DNA of 64,000 bases from Thiohalocapsa sp963704155 (GCA_963704155.1 CAVPHF010000039.1:161535-225534), one strand, 5' to 3'; numbered from the stretch's first letter, positions 38,738-48,373 are shown. Made by a program: numbers and translations. The notes: generated by a model not told the origin, from the letters alone.

Positions 38738-38962
38738 TCAGTGACCGTCGGTGTAGGGCAGAAGCGCCAGGAAACGCGCGCGCTTGACGGCGTCCGCCAG
38801 CTGGCGCTGATATTTTGCCGAGGTGCCGGTGATGCGGCTCGGTACGATCTTGCCAGACTCGCTGACGAAGGCCTTGAGCAGGCCAAGATCCTTGTAATCG
38901 ATCTCGGTGATGCCTTCGGCGGTGAAGCGACAGTAGCGCCGGCGGCGAAAGAAACGTGACAT
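38738..38962 (-). CDS. rpsR: 30S ribosomal protein S18
   Basis: This 74-residue basic protein contains the S18 core YKDLGLLKAFVSESGKIVP and RITGTSAKYQRQL. It binds the 30S platform as a heterodimer with S6, encoded just upstream. There is no priB between rpsF and rpsR; the 97-base gap holds no gene. Confidence 0.98.
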   Translation of the reverse strand: MSRFFRRRRYCRFTAEGITEIDYKDLGLLKAFVSESGKIVPSRITGTSAKYQRQLADAVKRARFLALLPYTDGH

Positions 38963-39059
38963 TGGGTTGATCTCCGATCTATCCGAGTCGTTCCGGGCCT
39001 AGCCGGAAAGATCCAGAATGAGTGGGGGCTGGATAGGTGAGCGGGCAGAGAGCGTGCGC

Positions 39060-39449
39060 TCACTCTTCGTCTTCGTCACGGCTGCGGCGATCGCCGTCGT
39101 CGCGTCGCGGGCGGCGTTCCTCGCCCTCTTCCTCGCCCTTCAGCAGGGGCGACGGGTCCGTCACCGCTCGATCACGCCTCATGATCAGGTTGCGCAGCAC
39201 CGCATCGTTGAAGCGAAAGGCGGCCTCGAGTTCATCCAATCCTTCCTGGTCGCACTCGATGTTCATCAGCACGTAATGCGCCTTGTGCACCTTATCGATC
39301 GGATAGGCCAGTTGGCGCCGTCCCCAGTCTTCCAGACGATGAACCTTACCGCCGCGTCCTTCCAGATTGCCGCGATAACGCTCGATCATCGCCGGCACCT
39401 GCTCGCTCTGGCTCGGATGAACCAGAAATACTACTTCATAATGTCGCAT
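39060..39449 (-). CDS. rpsF: 30S ribosomal protein S6
   Basis: The start is ATG 39449, preceded by GAGGAG at 5 bases, giving 129 residues (MRHYEVVFLVHPSQSEQ). The S6 core is complete (LEDWGRRQLAYPIDK, AHYVLMNIECD), and the C-terminal tail is long, acidic and Arg-rich, as often seen for S6. First gene of the rpsF-rpsR-rplI operon. Confidence 0.98.
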   Translation of the reverse strand: MRHYEVVFLVHPSQSEQVPAMIERYRGNLEGRGGKVHRLEDWGRRQLAYPIDKVHKAHYVLMNIECDQEGLDELEAAFRFNDAVLRNLIMRRDRAVTDPSPLLKGEEEGEERRPRRDDGDRRSRDEDEE

Positions 39450-39539
39450 GGACACTCCTCTCGGGTTGAAGCCTCCCGAACGCGCAAATGGAGAACGCCG
39501 GTGAGGCAAGGAGCTCAGGTCAGCTCAAGAAAGCAGACC

Positions 39540-39568
39540 ATTATGCTCGTGCGCTTAAAACGAGTCAA
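39540..39568 (-). promoter_or_regulatory. sigma-70 promoter of rpsF-rpsR-rplI
   Basis: On the minus strand, -35 TTGACT (39568-39563) and -10 CATAAT (39545-39540) are 17 bases apart. This is a strong match, about 90 bases upstream of the rpsF ATG. Confidence 0.75.
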
Positions 39569-39851
39569 AGGCTATCGCACTCAGGCATTCGCATCCGAAA
39601 CGCCGCGCGAGGCATGCCCCGCCCACGCTATCGGCCGCTGACAAGGCCGTCCAGCCGCCGACAAGAGACAGAGCGGCGCGCCGCTTCGTATGCTGCCTGA
39701 TGCGATCATTGATCCGATAGTCCGTGCGTCTAGACACCCTGGCAGCCAGGTTCGCGCTATGCATAATGGGCGCAAGACCAAAACGACAGGGGCACGGATC
39801 CTGCGTTAAGCCGCTCGAGCCGAATCACCCATAGCACAGCGCCTGGCCACG
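39569..39851. other. intergenic region upstream of the rpsF promoter
   Basis: The 283 bases between the rpsF promoter and the divergent lipoprotein gene show short open frames only, none with a convincing start site or recognisable product. No clear promoter for the lipoprotein gene was found. Confidence 0.4.
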
Positions 39852-40364
39852 ATGAAAATGCACCGCAAACCGTCATTCGCAGCCATTCTTCGTGGCTTTG
39901 CCGCCGTCGCACTGGCCAGTTTCCTTGCAGGCTGCGCGTCATCGTCCGGGCTCGTCGGCAGCACCGAAGCCTACCGCGGCCAACTCGCCGCGGCCGTGAC
40001 ACCGGTGCGCATGTCCGGTGCGGCCGGTGTCAGTTTCAGCGAACGCGAGCGCATCCAAGCGCGGCTCGTGCGCGAACTCGACGCCGCCGGCATCTTTGCC
40101 ACCGTGGTCCCGTTGTCCTCCGCACAACAGGCCAACGAGGCTGAGGTGATCCTCGATCCGACCATCCTGGACGCCAGCCAAGGCAGCGGCGGGCTCGAGC
40201 GCGTGACGCTGGGCGTGCGGGCAAAGCGCAAGGGCACCGGCGAGGTCGGACTCGATGATCGCTTCAAAGGTCGGGCATCCCGCAAGGGCGATGCCGTGGC
40301 CGACCTTATGCCGAGCCTCACCAAGCGCCTAAAGCGTCAATACGGACAGCCGCCTGTATATTGA
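39852..40364 (+). CDS. putative lipoprotein, unknown
   Basis: This 170-residue protein has a lipoprotein signal peptide ending LAGC, with the lipidated Cys at 28. The mature part contains VSFSERERIQARLVRELDA and looks like a small envelope protein of the DUF4410-like kind, but I cannot assign the family firmly. A long basic C-terminus (KRLKRQYGQ) follows. It is convergent with the flavoprotein gene. Confidence 0.75.
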   Translation: MKMHRKPSFAAILRGFAAVALASFLAGCASSSGLVGSTEAYRGQLAAAVTPVRMSGAAGVSFSERERIQARLVRELDAAGIFATVVPLSSAQQANEAEVILDPTILDASQGSGGLERVTLGVRAKRKGTGEVGLDDRFKGRASRKGDAVADLMPSLTKRLKRQYGQPPVY

Positions 40365-40443
40365 GATGCCCCCTGTGTATCGACGGCCTAGGAGCGAAGA
40401 GCGAGGGTTTTACCTCTGGTAGCCTCTTCCCTCGGCCCTGTCT

Positions 40444-41571
40444 TCACCGATATTGCCGCAGATACCACCACTCGAAGACGCGCTTTAGCCAGTGAAAGGC
40501 GCGCAACGAGGGCAACACCAGGTTGCGCTTGGGCGTCCGCCAAACCAGCATGCCGCGATCATTGGCGTCTACGATACACAGTAGCTCGACACCAAAGGTC
40601 TCGGCCGCCTCCTTTCCGGCAAACTCCGCGACTAGATTCTTGGCCGCCGCCTTAGCCTGGAGATCGGCCATGTGTGCCTGCTTCGGCATCCACTCTGGAC
40701 CCGGGAAGCTGCCGGAATCGCCGACCACGTAGACGCGCTCGAAGCCCGGAACTCGGCACTGAGCATCCGCCTGCACCAAACCACCAGGCGAACGCGGCAG
40801 GTCGGTGTTGTCGAACCATTGGTTGCCGGTCATGCCGGGCATGAAGATGATCAGGTCGGCCGCGACTTCTCCGCCTTCCGTCATCACCTTCTCGGCGCTG
40901 AAGCCCTTTAGCTTATGGCCCAAATGCGTTTCGATACCGACCTTGCGCATCTCGGCCAACAAGGCGTCCACCGCCTTTGGCCCGAGCCGGTTGCCGGGCC
41001 GCTCGGCCGGGGTAAAAAAAACAATACGAAAGCGCTCGCGCCGGCGCTCCTGACGCAACTGGCGGTCGAGACCGAACAGAAACTCGAAGATCGGCCCGCC
41101 GCGCATGGACGAAGGCTCGTTCGGATTGCCGGCGAAGCCCATGGCCACCGTGCCGCCATCCATGGCGCGCAGCCGATCGCGGATCTGCTCGGCCGCGACA
41201 ATACCCTCGCACGGCGTGATGGCATGTTCGATGCCGGGCAGTTTCTTGATGAAGCGCCCGCCACTGGCGATGATCAGACCGTCGTTCTCGACCTCGCGCT
41301 CGCTAGTCTGCAGCAGGCGCCCAGCCTCGCTCAGCCCGGTGGCTTCGGCGGGCAGGTGAGACACGTTCATGCGCCGGAAGAATGCCTTCAGGTCTAGGCG
41401 CAGATCCTCGCCGCGGCGTCGGCCGGACGGCACCCAGATCAGGCCGGGATAGTAGACGAACTCCGGCTTTGGACTGACCACGGTGATCGCGCCCCGAAAT
41501 CCCGACTCGCGCAGTGACTGGACCGAGGTCAAGGCACCGAATCCGGAGCCGACAATGGTCACCTGTTGCAT
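40444..41571 (-). CDS. FAD-dependent oxidoreductase, sulfide:quinone reductase-like
   Basis: This 375-residue flavoprotein has an N-terminal FAD motif VTIVGSGFGALTS and a second dinucleotide site containing AMGFAGNPNEPSS. It also has VYVVGDSGSFPGPEWMPKQAHMAD, split here as VYVVGDSGSF and MPKQAHMAD, typical of SQR/FCSD relatives. Cys121 and a Cys near 326 may match two of the three SQR cysteines, but the middle one is absent: the region near 158 reads RGGPIFEFLF. It may oxidise a sulfur compound or act as a membrane-associated NADH or sulfide oxidoreductase. The C-terminus is amphipathic (FEWWYLRQYR), suitable for membrane contact. Confidence 0.85.
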   Translation of the reverse strand: MQQVTIVGSGFGALTSVQSLRESGFRGAITVVSPKPEFVYYPGLIWVPSGRRRGEDLRLDLKAFFRRMNVSHLPAEATGLSEAGRLLQTSEREVENDGLIIASGGRFIKKLPGIEHAITPCEGIVAAEQIRDRLRAMDGGTVAMGFAGNPNEPSSMRGGPIFEFLFGLDRQLRQERRRERFRIVFFTPAERPGNRLGPKAVDALLAEMRKVGIETHLGHKLKGFSAEKVMTEGGEVAADLIIFMPGMTGNQWFDNTDLPRSPGGLVQADAQCRVPGFERVYVVGDSGSFPGPEWMPKQAHMADLQAKAAAKNLVAEFAGKEAAETFGVELLCIVDANDRGMLVWRTPKRNLVLPSLRAFHWLKRVFEWWYLRQYR

Positions 41572-41671
41572 TCGATCACTCCTCCTTTAATGCTAGTTTT
41601 GCCAAGCCCTGGGGCTGGCGCTGACACTGGCACCGAACAGTGCACCGGGCACCGCCGGGCTGTGGCAACAA

Positions 41672-42328
41672 TTACTCATTTGCCGAAGCCGTCGCCTGCA
41701 GCAACGGCAGCAGAATCGGCCAAACGTTTTCGAGCAAACGCGGCTGCGCCGCCTTGGTCGGGTGCAGCCCATCAGGCTGCATCAAGCCCAGGTCGTCGGC
41801 GACACCATCGAGCAGGCGCGGCACCAAGGCGAGGTCGCGCCGCGTGGCGACGTCGCTATAGACGCGTTGAAAGCCCTCACTGTAGGCCGCACCGTAGTTT
41901 GGCGGTAGACGAACGCCGACCAGCAGCACTGCGCTGCCGGCATCGCTGGCCAGATCAACCAGCGCGGTCAGGGATTTATCGATTTGGCTCGGCGCAAAGC
42001 CCCTCAGCCCGTCGTTGGCGCCGAGCTGAATAATGACCACAGCCGGGCGATGACCATCCAGCAGCGCGGGCAGCCGAGACAGCCCACCCGCCGTGGTGTC
42101 ACCAGAGATGCTCGCATTGACGACCCGATGTGGCATGCCGGCACTCTCGATGCGCCGCGCCAGCAGACTGACCCAGCCCTGCTCGAGCGCGATCCCATAA
42201 CCCGCGCTCAGACTATCGCCCAACACCAGCACCACGGGCATGTCCGACCCTCGCGCTGAGAAAGTAGCCGGCACCGCCGCCATCACCAGCAGCAACAACA
42301 GCCGTTTGACGATCGAAATGGACGCCAT
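41672..42328 (-). CDS. tesA: arylesterase/lysophospholipase-like TesA
   Basis: The start is ATG 42328, giving 218 residues with a Sec signal peptide (LLLLLVMAAVPATFSA). It is an SGNH hydrolase: block I GDSLSAGYG with the nucleophile Ser, block III GAND, and block V DGLHPT with the catalytic Asp/His. The family acts in the periplasm as acyl-CoA thioesterase, protease I or lysophospholipase L1. It is divergent from the ybbA-like gene, as in enterobacteria, with overlapping start codons. A longer frame upstream on this strand is antisense to ybbA and was rejected. Confidence 0.95.
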   Translation of the reverse strand: MASISIVKRLLLLLVMAAVPATFSARGSDMPVVLVLGDSLSAGYGIALEQGWVSLLARRIESAGMPHRVVNASISGDTTAGGLSRLPALLDGHRPAVVIIQLGANDGLRGFAPSQIDKSLTALVDLASDAGSAVLLVGVRLPPNYGAAYSEGFQRVYSDVATRRDLALVPRLLDGVADDLGLMQPDGLHPTKAAQPRLLENVWPILLPLLQATASANE

Positions 42329-43028
42329 GAATGCCCCTGAGATTCTCTGCCGAGCCGAACGGCTCGCCAAGCATGTTAAAGGTCCTGCCGGCCGCCTGAC
42401 CATCCTCGAGCAGCTCGACCTGGAGATCCGCGCCGGTGAGGCGGTGGCCATCGTGGGCGCATCCGGCAGCGGCAAATCGACGCTGCTCGGGCTGCTGGCG
42501 GGTCTAGACCAAGCCAGCAGCGGTGCCGTCGAACTCTGCGGCGCGGCCCTGGACAAGCTCGACGAGGACGGCCGGGCGGCGCTGCGCGGCGGTCGCGTCG
42601 GCTTCGTGTTCCAGAGCTTCCAGCTGTTGCCGACCCTCACCGCACTCGAAAACGTCCTGCTACCGCTTGAACTTCGCGCTGCAAACGATGGTGCCGCGCC
42701 GACGGATGCCAAGAGCGTGGCGCTGGATGCATTGCAGCGCGTCGGCCTATCCGCTCGCGCGGGGCACTATCCGCGCCAGCTGTCCGGCGGCGAGCAGCAG
42801 CGCGTCGCCATCGCTCGCGCGTTCGCGCCCGGTCCGCGCATCCTGTTTGCCGACGAGCCCACCGGCAACCTCGACCAGTCCACCGGCGCGCGCATCATCG
42901 ACCTGCTGTTTGCACTGCGCCAGGACTCCGGCGCCGCGCTGGTGCTGGTCACCCATGATACCGCCCTGGCCGAGCGCTGCGACCGACGACTCGGCATGCA
43001 GGACGGGCACCTGGAGGCCCTACCATGA
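42327..43028 (+). CDS. ybbA: ABC transporter ATP-binding protein (YbbA type)
   Basis: This 233-residue ATPase starts at ATG 42327. Walker A is GASGSGKST, the signature is LSGGEQQR and Walker B is LFADEP. It belongs to the MacB/LolD-like group and pairs with the large permease encoded immediately downstream (ATGA overlap). Together with tesA this is the conserved tesA-ybbA-ybbP block. An ATG at 42318 is also in frame. Confidence 0.93.
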   Translation: MNAPEILCRAERLAKHVKGPAGRLTILEQLDLEIRAGEAVAIVGASGSGKSTLLGLLAGLDQASSGAVELCGAALDKLDEDGRAALRGGRVGFVFQSFQLLPTLTALENVLLPLELRAANDGAAPTDAKSVALDALQRVGLSARAGHYPRQLSGGEQQRVAIARAFAPGPRILFADEPTGNLDQSTGARIIDLLFALRQDSGAALVLVTHDTALAERCDRRLGMQDGHLEALP

Positions 43029-45513
43029 GCGCCTGGCGCCTCTCCCTACGGCTGCTTCGCCGCGACTGGCGCAGCGGCGAACTCTACCTGCTCTCGGCGG
43101 CACTGGTGCTCACCGTTGCCGCCATCACCGCGGTCGGCTTTTTCACCGACCGCATCGAGGGTGCCATGCAGCGCCAGGGCGGCGAGCTGATCGCCGCCGA
43201 CCTCGTCATCGACGCCTCCAGCCGCATCCCGGACGAAATCGCCGACGAGGCCGAGCGGCGCGGACTCGCAACCGCCCGCACCCTGACCTTTCGCAGTGTC
43301 GTGCTCGCCGGCGACGACAGTCAGCTGGTCGAGGTGAAGGCCGTCGATGACGCCTATCCGCTGCGCGGCGAACTGCGCCTGCAGGCGACCGCCGACGGTC
43401 CGGAGCAGGCAACGGAGGCCGCACCCGGCGCAGCCGCGACCTGGGTCGAGCCACGGCTGCTCTATGTGCTTGGCGCCGCCGTCGGCGACGAGCTCCAGCT
43501 CGGCGAGCAAGGCTTCAAGATGACGCGCCTGATCGCCTACGAACCCGACCGCGGCGGCAACTTCTTCCAGATCGCACCGCGGGTCATGATTGGTCTCGAC
43601 AGCGTCGCGACCACCGGCCTGGTGACCGAGGCGAGCCGGGTGCGCCATCGCCTGCTGATCGCCGGAGACATTGCCGCGATCGACGGCTTCGCGGCCTGGG
43701 CCGAGTCACGGCTGCCGGCAAACGCTGGCCTCATCGACGCCCGCGAGGCACGCCCTGAGTTCGAGACCGCGGTCGAGCGTGCCTCGCGTTTCCTGCACCT
43801 CGCCGCCCTGACCACGCTGCTGGTCGCTGGCGCCGCCATCGCCCTGGCCAGCCGCCGGCTAGTCGAGCGCCAAACGGACGCGGTCGCGATCATGCGCTGC
43901 CTGGGCGCGCCGCGGCACCTGCTGACGCGTGTCTTCGCGCTGCGGTTGCTCGCCTTCGGCCTGCTCGCCAGCCTGGTCGGCTGCGCCGTCGGCTGGCTGG
44001 CGCAGAATGGCTTGGTGCTGCTGCTGCAAGACTGGTTCGGCACCGACCTGCCGGGCGCGTCGCTGAAGCCGGTCGTCATCGGCATCGGCACGGGCCTGGT
44101 GGCACTGGCCGGGTTCGGTCTGCCGCCATTGCTGCAACTGGCGGACGTGCCGCCGCTGCGTGTGTTGCGGCGCGACCTCGGCGCGCCGCGCGTCTCGGTG
44201 ACCCTGTCGGCCTTGGCCGCCGCCGCGGCACTCGGCCTGCTGGTGTTCTGGCAGGCCGGCGATGCCGACCTCGCGTGGAAGTTGCTGGCCGGCGTCGCCG
44301 CCGCCGTGGCCGCACTGATCGGCCTCGGCGCCTTGCTGGTGTGGCTGGCCGGGCTCGCGGCGACACGCAGCCGGGGGATCTGGCGCCTCGGACTGGCGGG
44401 GCTCGCGCGCCGGCCGGCCGCCTCGATCCTGCAGACGGTCGGCTTCGGCCTCGGCATCCTCGCCTGCTGCTGCTTGCCGTGGTCCGGCTCGACCTGCTGC
44501 GCAGCTGGCAGGACACGCTGCCGATAGGGGCACCGAACCGCTTCCTGATCAACATTCAGCCGCACGAGCTGGAACCGTTGCGAGACTTCTTCGCCGAACA
44601 CGACATCGACTACTCCGGTCTTTACCCGATGATCCGCGGCCGCTTGCTCGGGCTCGGCGGCGAGGCCGTATCGCCGGAGGACTTCGACGACCCGCGCGCG
44701 CAGCGCCTGGCCGAGCGCGAATTCAACCTGAGCTTTGCTGCCGCGCCGCAGGACGACAACGAGATCATCGCCGGCGCCTGGTGGCCGAGCGCGGACGCGC
44801 CGGCCCAATTTTCGGTAGAAGAAGGACTGGCGCAGACGCTCGGCATCGAACTCGGCGACGAGCTGCGCTTCTGGGTGGCCGGCCGCGAGCTTGCGGCACC
44901 GGTCACCAGCCTGCGCCAGGTGCAGTGGGACAGCTTCAACGTCAATTTCTTCGTCATCTCGTCGCCGGCGCTGCTGCGCGCCGAGCCCGCCACCTATGTC
45001 ACCAGCTTCCACCTGCCGGAGAGCCGTGAGCGCCTGATCCCGGAACTGCTGCGCGCCTTTCCGAGCGTGACACTGATCGATGTCGGTACACTGCTTGGTC
45101 AGGTGCGCGGCATCATCGAGCAAGGCATCCGGGCGGTGGAGTATGTCTTCGCCTTCACGCTGGCCGCGGGGCTCCTGGTCATGTATGCCGGCATCCAGGC
45201 GAGCCTGTCGGTGCGACGCCTCGAGCACGGCGTGCTGCGCACGCTCGGTGCCGAGCGTCATCAACTGCTGCGCAGTCTGATGGTGGAATTCACCACCGCC
45301 GGCCTGCTCGCCGGTCTCACCGCGTCGCTATTCGCCGAGCTCACAGGCTGGGTGCTGGCGCGGGAACTGCTCGGCCTACCCTTCCACTGGAACCCCTGGC
45401 TTTGGATCATCGGCGTACTCGGCAGCGGACTGCTGATCGGCCTCGCGGGCACCCTCGGCACCTACCGCGTGCTCGTACGCCCGCCGCTGACCGCACTGCG
45501 CGAGGCCGCCTAA
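43025..45513 (+). pseudogene. ybbP: YbbP-like ABC permease, interrupted by a -1 frameshift
   Basis: The reading frame opened at ATG 43025 encodes an FtsX/MacB-type permease until about 44463, then stops at 44527. The rest, starting with RLDLLRSWQDTLP, continues in another frame to 45513. One missing base in the short C run at 44463-44464 (GCCTGCTG where GCCCTGCTG would restore the frame) accounts for it; the repaired protein would be about 829 residues, the usual YbbP length. The segments include RRLVERQTDAVAIMRCLGAP before the break and FAFTLAAGLLVMYAGIQASL after it. It may be a genuine decay event or a base error. Confidence 0.9.
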
Positions 45514-45562
45514 CGCGAGCGACCGACTCGACCAGCCAACTCGACCGATAGGCACCGGACGA

Positions 45563-45600
45563 CTAACATGAAGGCCTGTCGGCGCTTCCTGCTAACATGA
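45563..45600. repeat. CTAACATGA direct repeat
   Basis: CTAACATGA occurs at 45563-45571 and 45592-45600, each followed by a base and GG. They lie upstream of the DUF2782-like gene, with a T6 run at 45602-45607. Confidence 0.4.
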
Positions 45601-45616
45601 CGGTTTTTTCGTATAG

Positions 45617-45958
45617 ATGAGCCTCGCCATGCGCCTCCGATGGATGTTCGCGGCACCGACGGCCTTGCTCTGGATCGGCCTCGGCCATGCCGAGGCCACC
45701 GAAAATCCGGCGATCGCGGACCTGGACCTCCGTGTCACCGCGGCCGATATCCAACCCTCTGTGACGATCGAGGAATTCGACAATCGCACGGTCGAGGAGT
45801 ACAGCGTCAACAACAACACCTACATGGTCAAGATCACCCCAGCGGCCGGCGCGCCCTACTATTTGGTGGACGAAGACGGCTCAGGCGAGATGGCGTGGCA
45901 CCGCGGCGGGCAAGCCATGGACAACAATGTGCCGCAGTGGGCCCTATTCAGCTGGTAA
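45617..45958 (+). CDS. DUF2782-like secreted protein
   Basis: This 113-residue protein has a signal peptide (MRLRWMFAAPTALLWIGLGHA, split as RLRWMFAAPT and ALLWIGLGHA) and a short mature domain with EEYSVNNNTYMVKITP and PYYLVDEDGSGEM. These resemble DUF2782. The start could also be the ATG at 45629. The function is unknown. It is followed after 5 bases by an amino-acid binding protein gene. Confidence 0.8.
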   Translation: MSLAMRLRWMFAAPTALLWIGLGHAEATENPAIADLDLRVTAADIQPSVTIEEFDNRTVEEYSVNNNTYMVKITPAAGAPYYLVDEDGSGEMAWHRGGQAMDNNVPQWALFSW

Positions 45959-45963
45959 TTGAC

Positions 45964-47052
45964 ATGATTCAGAAAAAATGCCGGCACAGGATCGCGAACA
46001 CCCTCGCATCCATGCGATCGATCGCGGTCGCGGCGCTCTGCGTTCTGCTCTTGCCGGTGTCCGCCATGGCGGACACCGGCGGCGGCACCGAAGACGGCAG
46101 CGACGGCCTGTCCGCCATCCAGTCGCGCGGTGAGCTGCGCTGCGGCGTCAACGGCGAGGTACCGGGGCTGTCGTCGCGCAACGAAGACGGCGATTGGAGC
46201 GGTCTCGACGTCGACTTCTGCCGCGCCTTGGCCGCCGCGGCACTCGGCTCCGCGTCCAAGGTCGCCTTCGTTGCGCTCGGCACCGAGGAGCGGCTTGCCG
46301 CGCTGCGCGACGACAAAATCGATGTGCTGGCCCGCAACACCACCTGGACCGGTCGGCGCGACCTCACCGAGGGCGTCAGCTTCGCCGGCATCCTCTATTA
46401 CGACGGCCAGGGATTCATGGTTCCGAGCGCCTCCGGCCTGCGCAGCACGCTGGAGCTGAACGACGCCAGCCTCTGCGCCATCGCCGGCACCACCAGCGCG
46501 GACAATGCCCGGCGTTATTTCACGCGTCACCGCATGCGCATGGAGATGACCCTGTACACCGACCTCAAGACCGCGCTCAGCGCCTATCTCGACGGCGAAT
46601 GCAGCGCTCTCACCACGGATCATTCGCAGCTCCACGCCCTGCGCACCACCCTGACCGAGCCGACGGCGCAGCGCATCCTGCCGGAGGTAATCTCAAAGGA
46701 GCCGCTGGGACCGGCCGTCCGCAACGGGGACACCCGGCTGTTTGACCTGGTTCGCTGGACACTGTTCACCCTCATCAATGCCGAGGAACTCGGCATCGAC
46801 TCCAACAACGTCGCCACCGCCAAGGCGCGCGCCACCAGCGATGAGGTCCGCACCCTGCTCGACCTGGACGGCGACACCTCGGCCGCTCTCGGTATCGACA
46901 AGGAATGGGGCTACCGCGTCATCGAGCAGGTCGGCAACTACGGGGAATTGTTCGAACGCAACCTCGGCAAGGCGTCCGGTATCGATCTAAAGCGCGGCCT
47001 GAACGCGCCCTGGAATCAGGGAGGCTTGCTCTATGCACCACCGATGCGCTGA
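45964..47052 (+). CDS. amino-acid ABC transporter periplasmic binding protein
   Basis: From ATG 45964 (MIQKKCRHR) this is a 362-residue protein with a long N-terminus and a signal peptide (SIAVAALCVLLLPVSAMA). It is a class 3 solute-binding protein of the general amino-acid type (AapJ/BztA-like): IQSRGELRCGVNGEVPG, GLDVDFCRALAAAAL and DKIDVLARNTTWT. No permease or ATPase gene is adjacent, so it may work with a transporter encoded elsewhere. The substrate is not known. Confidence 0.9.
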   Translation: MIQKKCRHRIANTLASMRSIAVAALCVLLLPVSAMADTGGGTEDGSDGLSAIQSRGELRCGVNGEVPGLSSRNEDGDWSGLDVDFCRALAAAALGSASKVAFVALGTEERLAALRDDKIDVLARNTTWTGRRDLTEGVSFAGILYYDGQGFMVPSASGLRSTLELNDASLCAIAGTTSADNARRYFTRHRMRMEMTLYTDLKTALSAYLDGECSALTTDHSQLHALRTTLTEPTAQRILPEVISKEPLGPAVRNGDTRLFDLVRWTLFTLINAEELGIDSNNVATAKARATSDEVRTLLDLDGDTSAALGIDKEWGYRVIEQVGNYGELFERNLGKASGIDLKRGLNAPWNQGGLLYAPPMR

Positions 47053-47137
47053 TTCGCCGCTACTCTGATCCACAAGCACCGACGGCAACCGCGGTTGCGC
47101 CCATCGCAACCGGCTACTCGACTCTAGCCCCTGCGTC

Positions 47138-48373
47138 ATGCCACTGATCAAACCATTCGCCGGACTGCGCCCGGCGCCCGGCCGGGCGGCGGAGGTCGCC
47201 GCGCCGCCTTACGACGTCATGAATGCCGAAGAAGCGCGGCAGATGGTCGCCGGCCGGCCCTGGAGCTTTCTGCACATCTCACGGCCAGAGGTCGACCTGC
47301 CGCTCGACACCGACCCGTTCGATCCGGCCGTCTATGCTAAGGCACGCGAAAACCTCGACGCGATGCTGGCGCAGCGGATCTTGCTGCAAGACCCCGGTCC
47401 CCGCTATTACAGCTACCGGCTCACCATGGGCCCGCATCAGCAGACCGGCCTGGTCGCGGCCGCCTCGGTCGCCGCCTACGACGCCGGGCGCATCAAGAAG
47501 CACGAATTCACGCGACCGGTGAAAGAAGACGACCGCGTCCGCCAGATCGAGGCGCTCGACGCCCAAACCGGCCCCGTCTTGCTGGCGTATCGCGCACAGG
47601 TCGATATCGACGCCCTGCTCGCCGGAGTCTGCGAGCGGCCCCCGGAGGTCGACATCACTGCCGCGGACGGCGTACGTCACGAGCTCTGGGTCATCGACGA
47701 CGATGCAAGCATCGACCAGCTCGGCACGCGCTTCGAGACCATGGGCGCACTCTATGTGGCGGATGGCCATCATCGTTCGGCAGCGGCCTCACGGGTGGCG
47801 GCCACGCGGAATCGAAACGGCGCCGACGCCAACGCGGCGCATCAGTCATTTCTCGCCGTCGCCTTCCCGCACGATCAGATGCAAATCCTGCCCTACAACC
47901 GCCTGGTGGCAGACCTGCACGGGCTGGAGCCGGATACCTTCCTGCAGCGTATCGGCGTGCGGTTCGCAATCGAGCGCAGCCCGGACGCGGTGCAGCCGGA
48001 GCGTCCGGCCGAGTTCGGTATGTATCTGGAAAGGCAATGGTACCGCCTCAGAATCGACCCGCAGCGCATCCCCTGGGACGATCCGGTCGGCCGCCTCGAC
48101 GTCAGTCTGCTGCAAGACAATCTCATCGAGCCCATCCTCGGCATCGTCGATCCGCGACGCGACGAGCGTATCGATTTCGTCGGCGGCATCCGCGGCCTCG
48201 ACGGCCTCACCGCTCGGGTCGACTCCGGCGAGATGCGGGTCGCGTTCGCGCTGCATCCAACCCGCATGGCCGACCTCATGGCAGTGGCCGATGCAGGCGA
48301 AGTGATGCCGCCAAAATCCACCTGGTTCGAGCCCAAGCTCGCGGACGGGCTGGTCAGCCATGTCCTGTGGTGA
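47138..48373 (+). CDS. DUF1015 family protein
   Basis: This 411-residue protein starts at ATG 47138 and is of full length. Conserved features are AAPPYDVMN near 28, HEFTRPVKEDDR near 122 and YVADGHHRSAAA near 210. DUF1015 proteins are widespread and their function is not established; the DGHHR motif suggests an enzyme. No operon partner is evident: relA starts 70 bases later. Confidence 0.93.
   Translation: MPLIKPFAGLRPAPGRAAEVAAPPYDVMNAEEARQMVAGRPWSFLHISRPEVDLPLDTDPFDPAVYAKARENLDAMLAQRILLQDPGPRYYSYRLTMGPHQQTGLVAAASVAAYDAGRIKKHEFTRPVKEDDRVRQIEALDAQTGPVLLAYRAQVDIDALLAGVCERPPEVDITAADGVRHELWVIDDDASIDQLGTRFETMGALYVADGHHRSAAASRVAATRNRNGADANAAHQSFLAVAFPHDQMQILPYNRLVADLHGLEPDTFLQRIGVRFAIERSPDAVQPERPAEFGMYLERQWYRLRIDPQRIPWDDPVGRLDVSLLQDNLIEPILGIVDPRRDERIDFVGGIRGLDGLTARVDSGEMRVAFALHPTRMADLMAVADAGEVMPPKSTWFEPKLADGLVSHVLW

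Noticed and set aside
37930..38787. Rightward open frame over the dnaB-rplI gap and rplI
   Set aside because: It is antisense to L9, which is certain, and its text has no family features.
42240..42326. Longer start for the YbbA-like ATPase at 42240
   Set aside because: The added residues are antisense to the tesA signal peptide and not part of the ATPase family.
43537..45264. Long open frame of 575 codons antisense to ybbP
   Set aside because: It is Arg/Ala-rich, has no recognisable motif and mirrors the GC-rich coding strand; a typical shadow frame.
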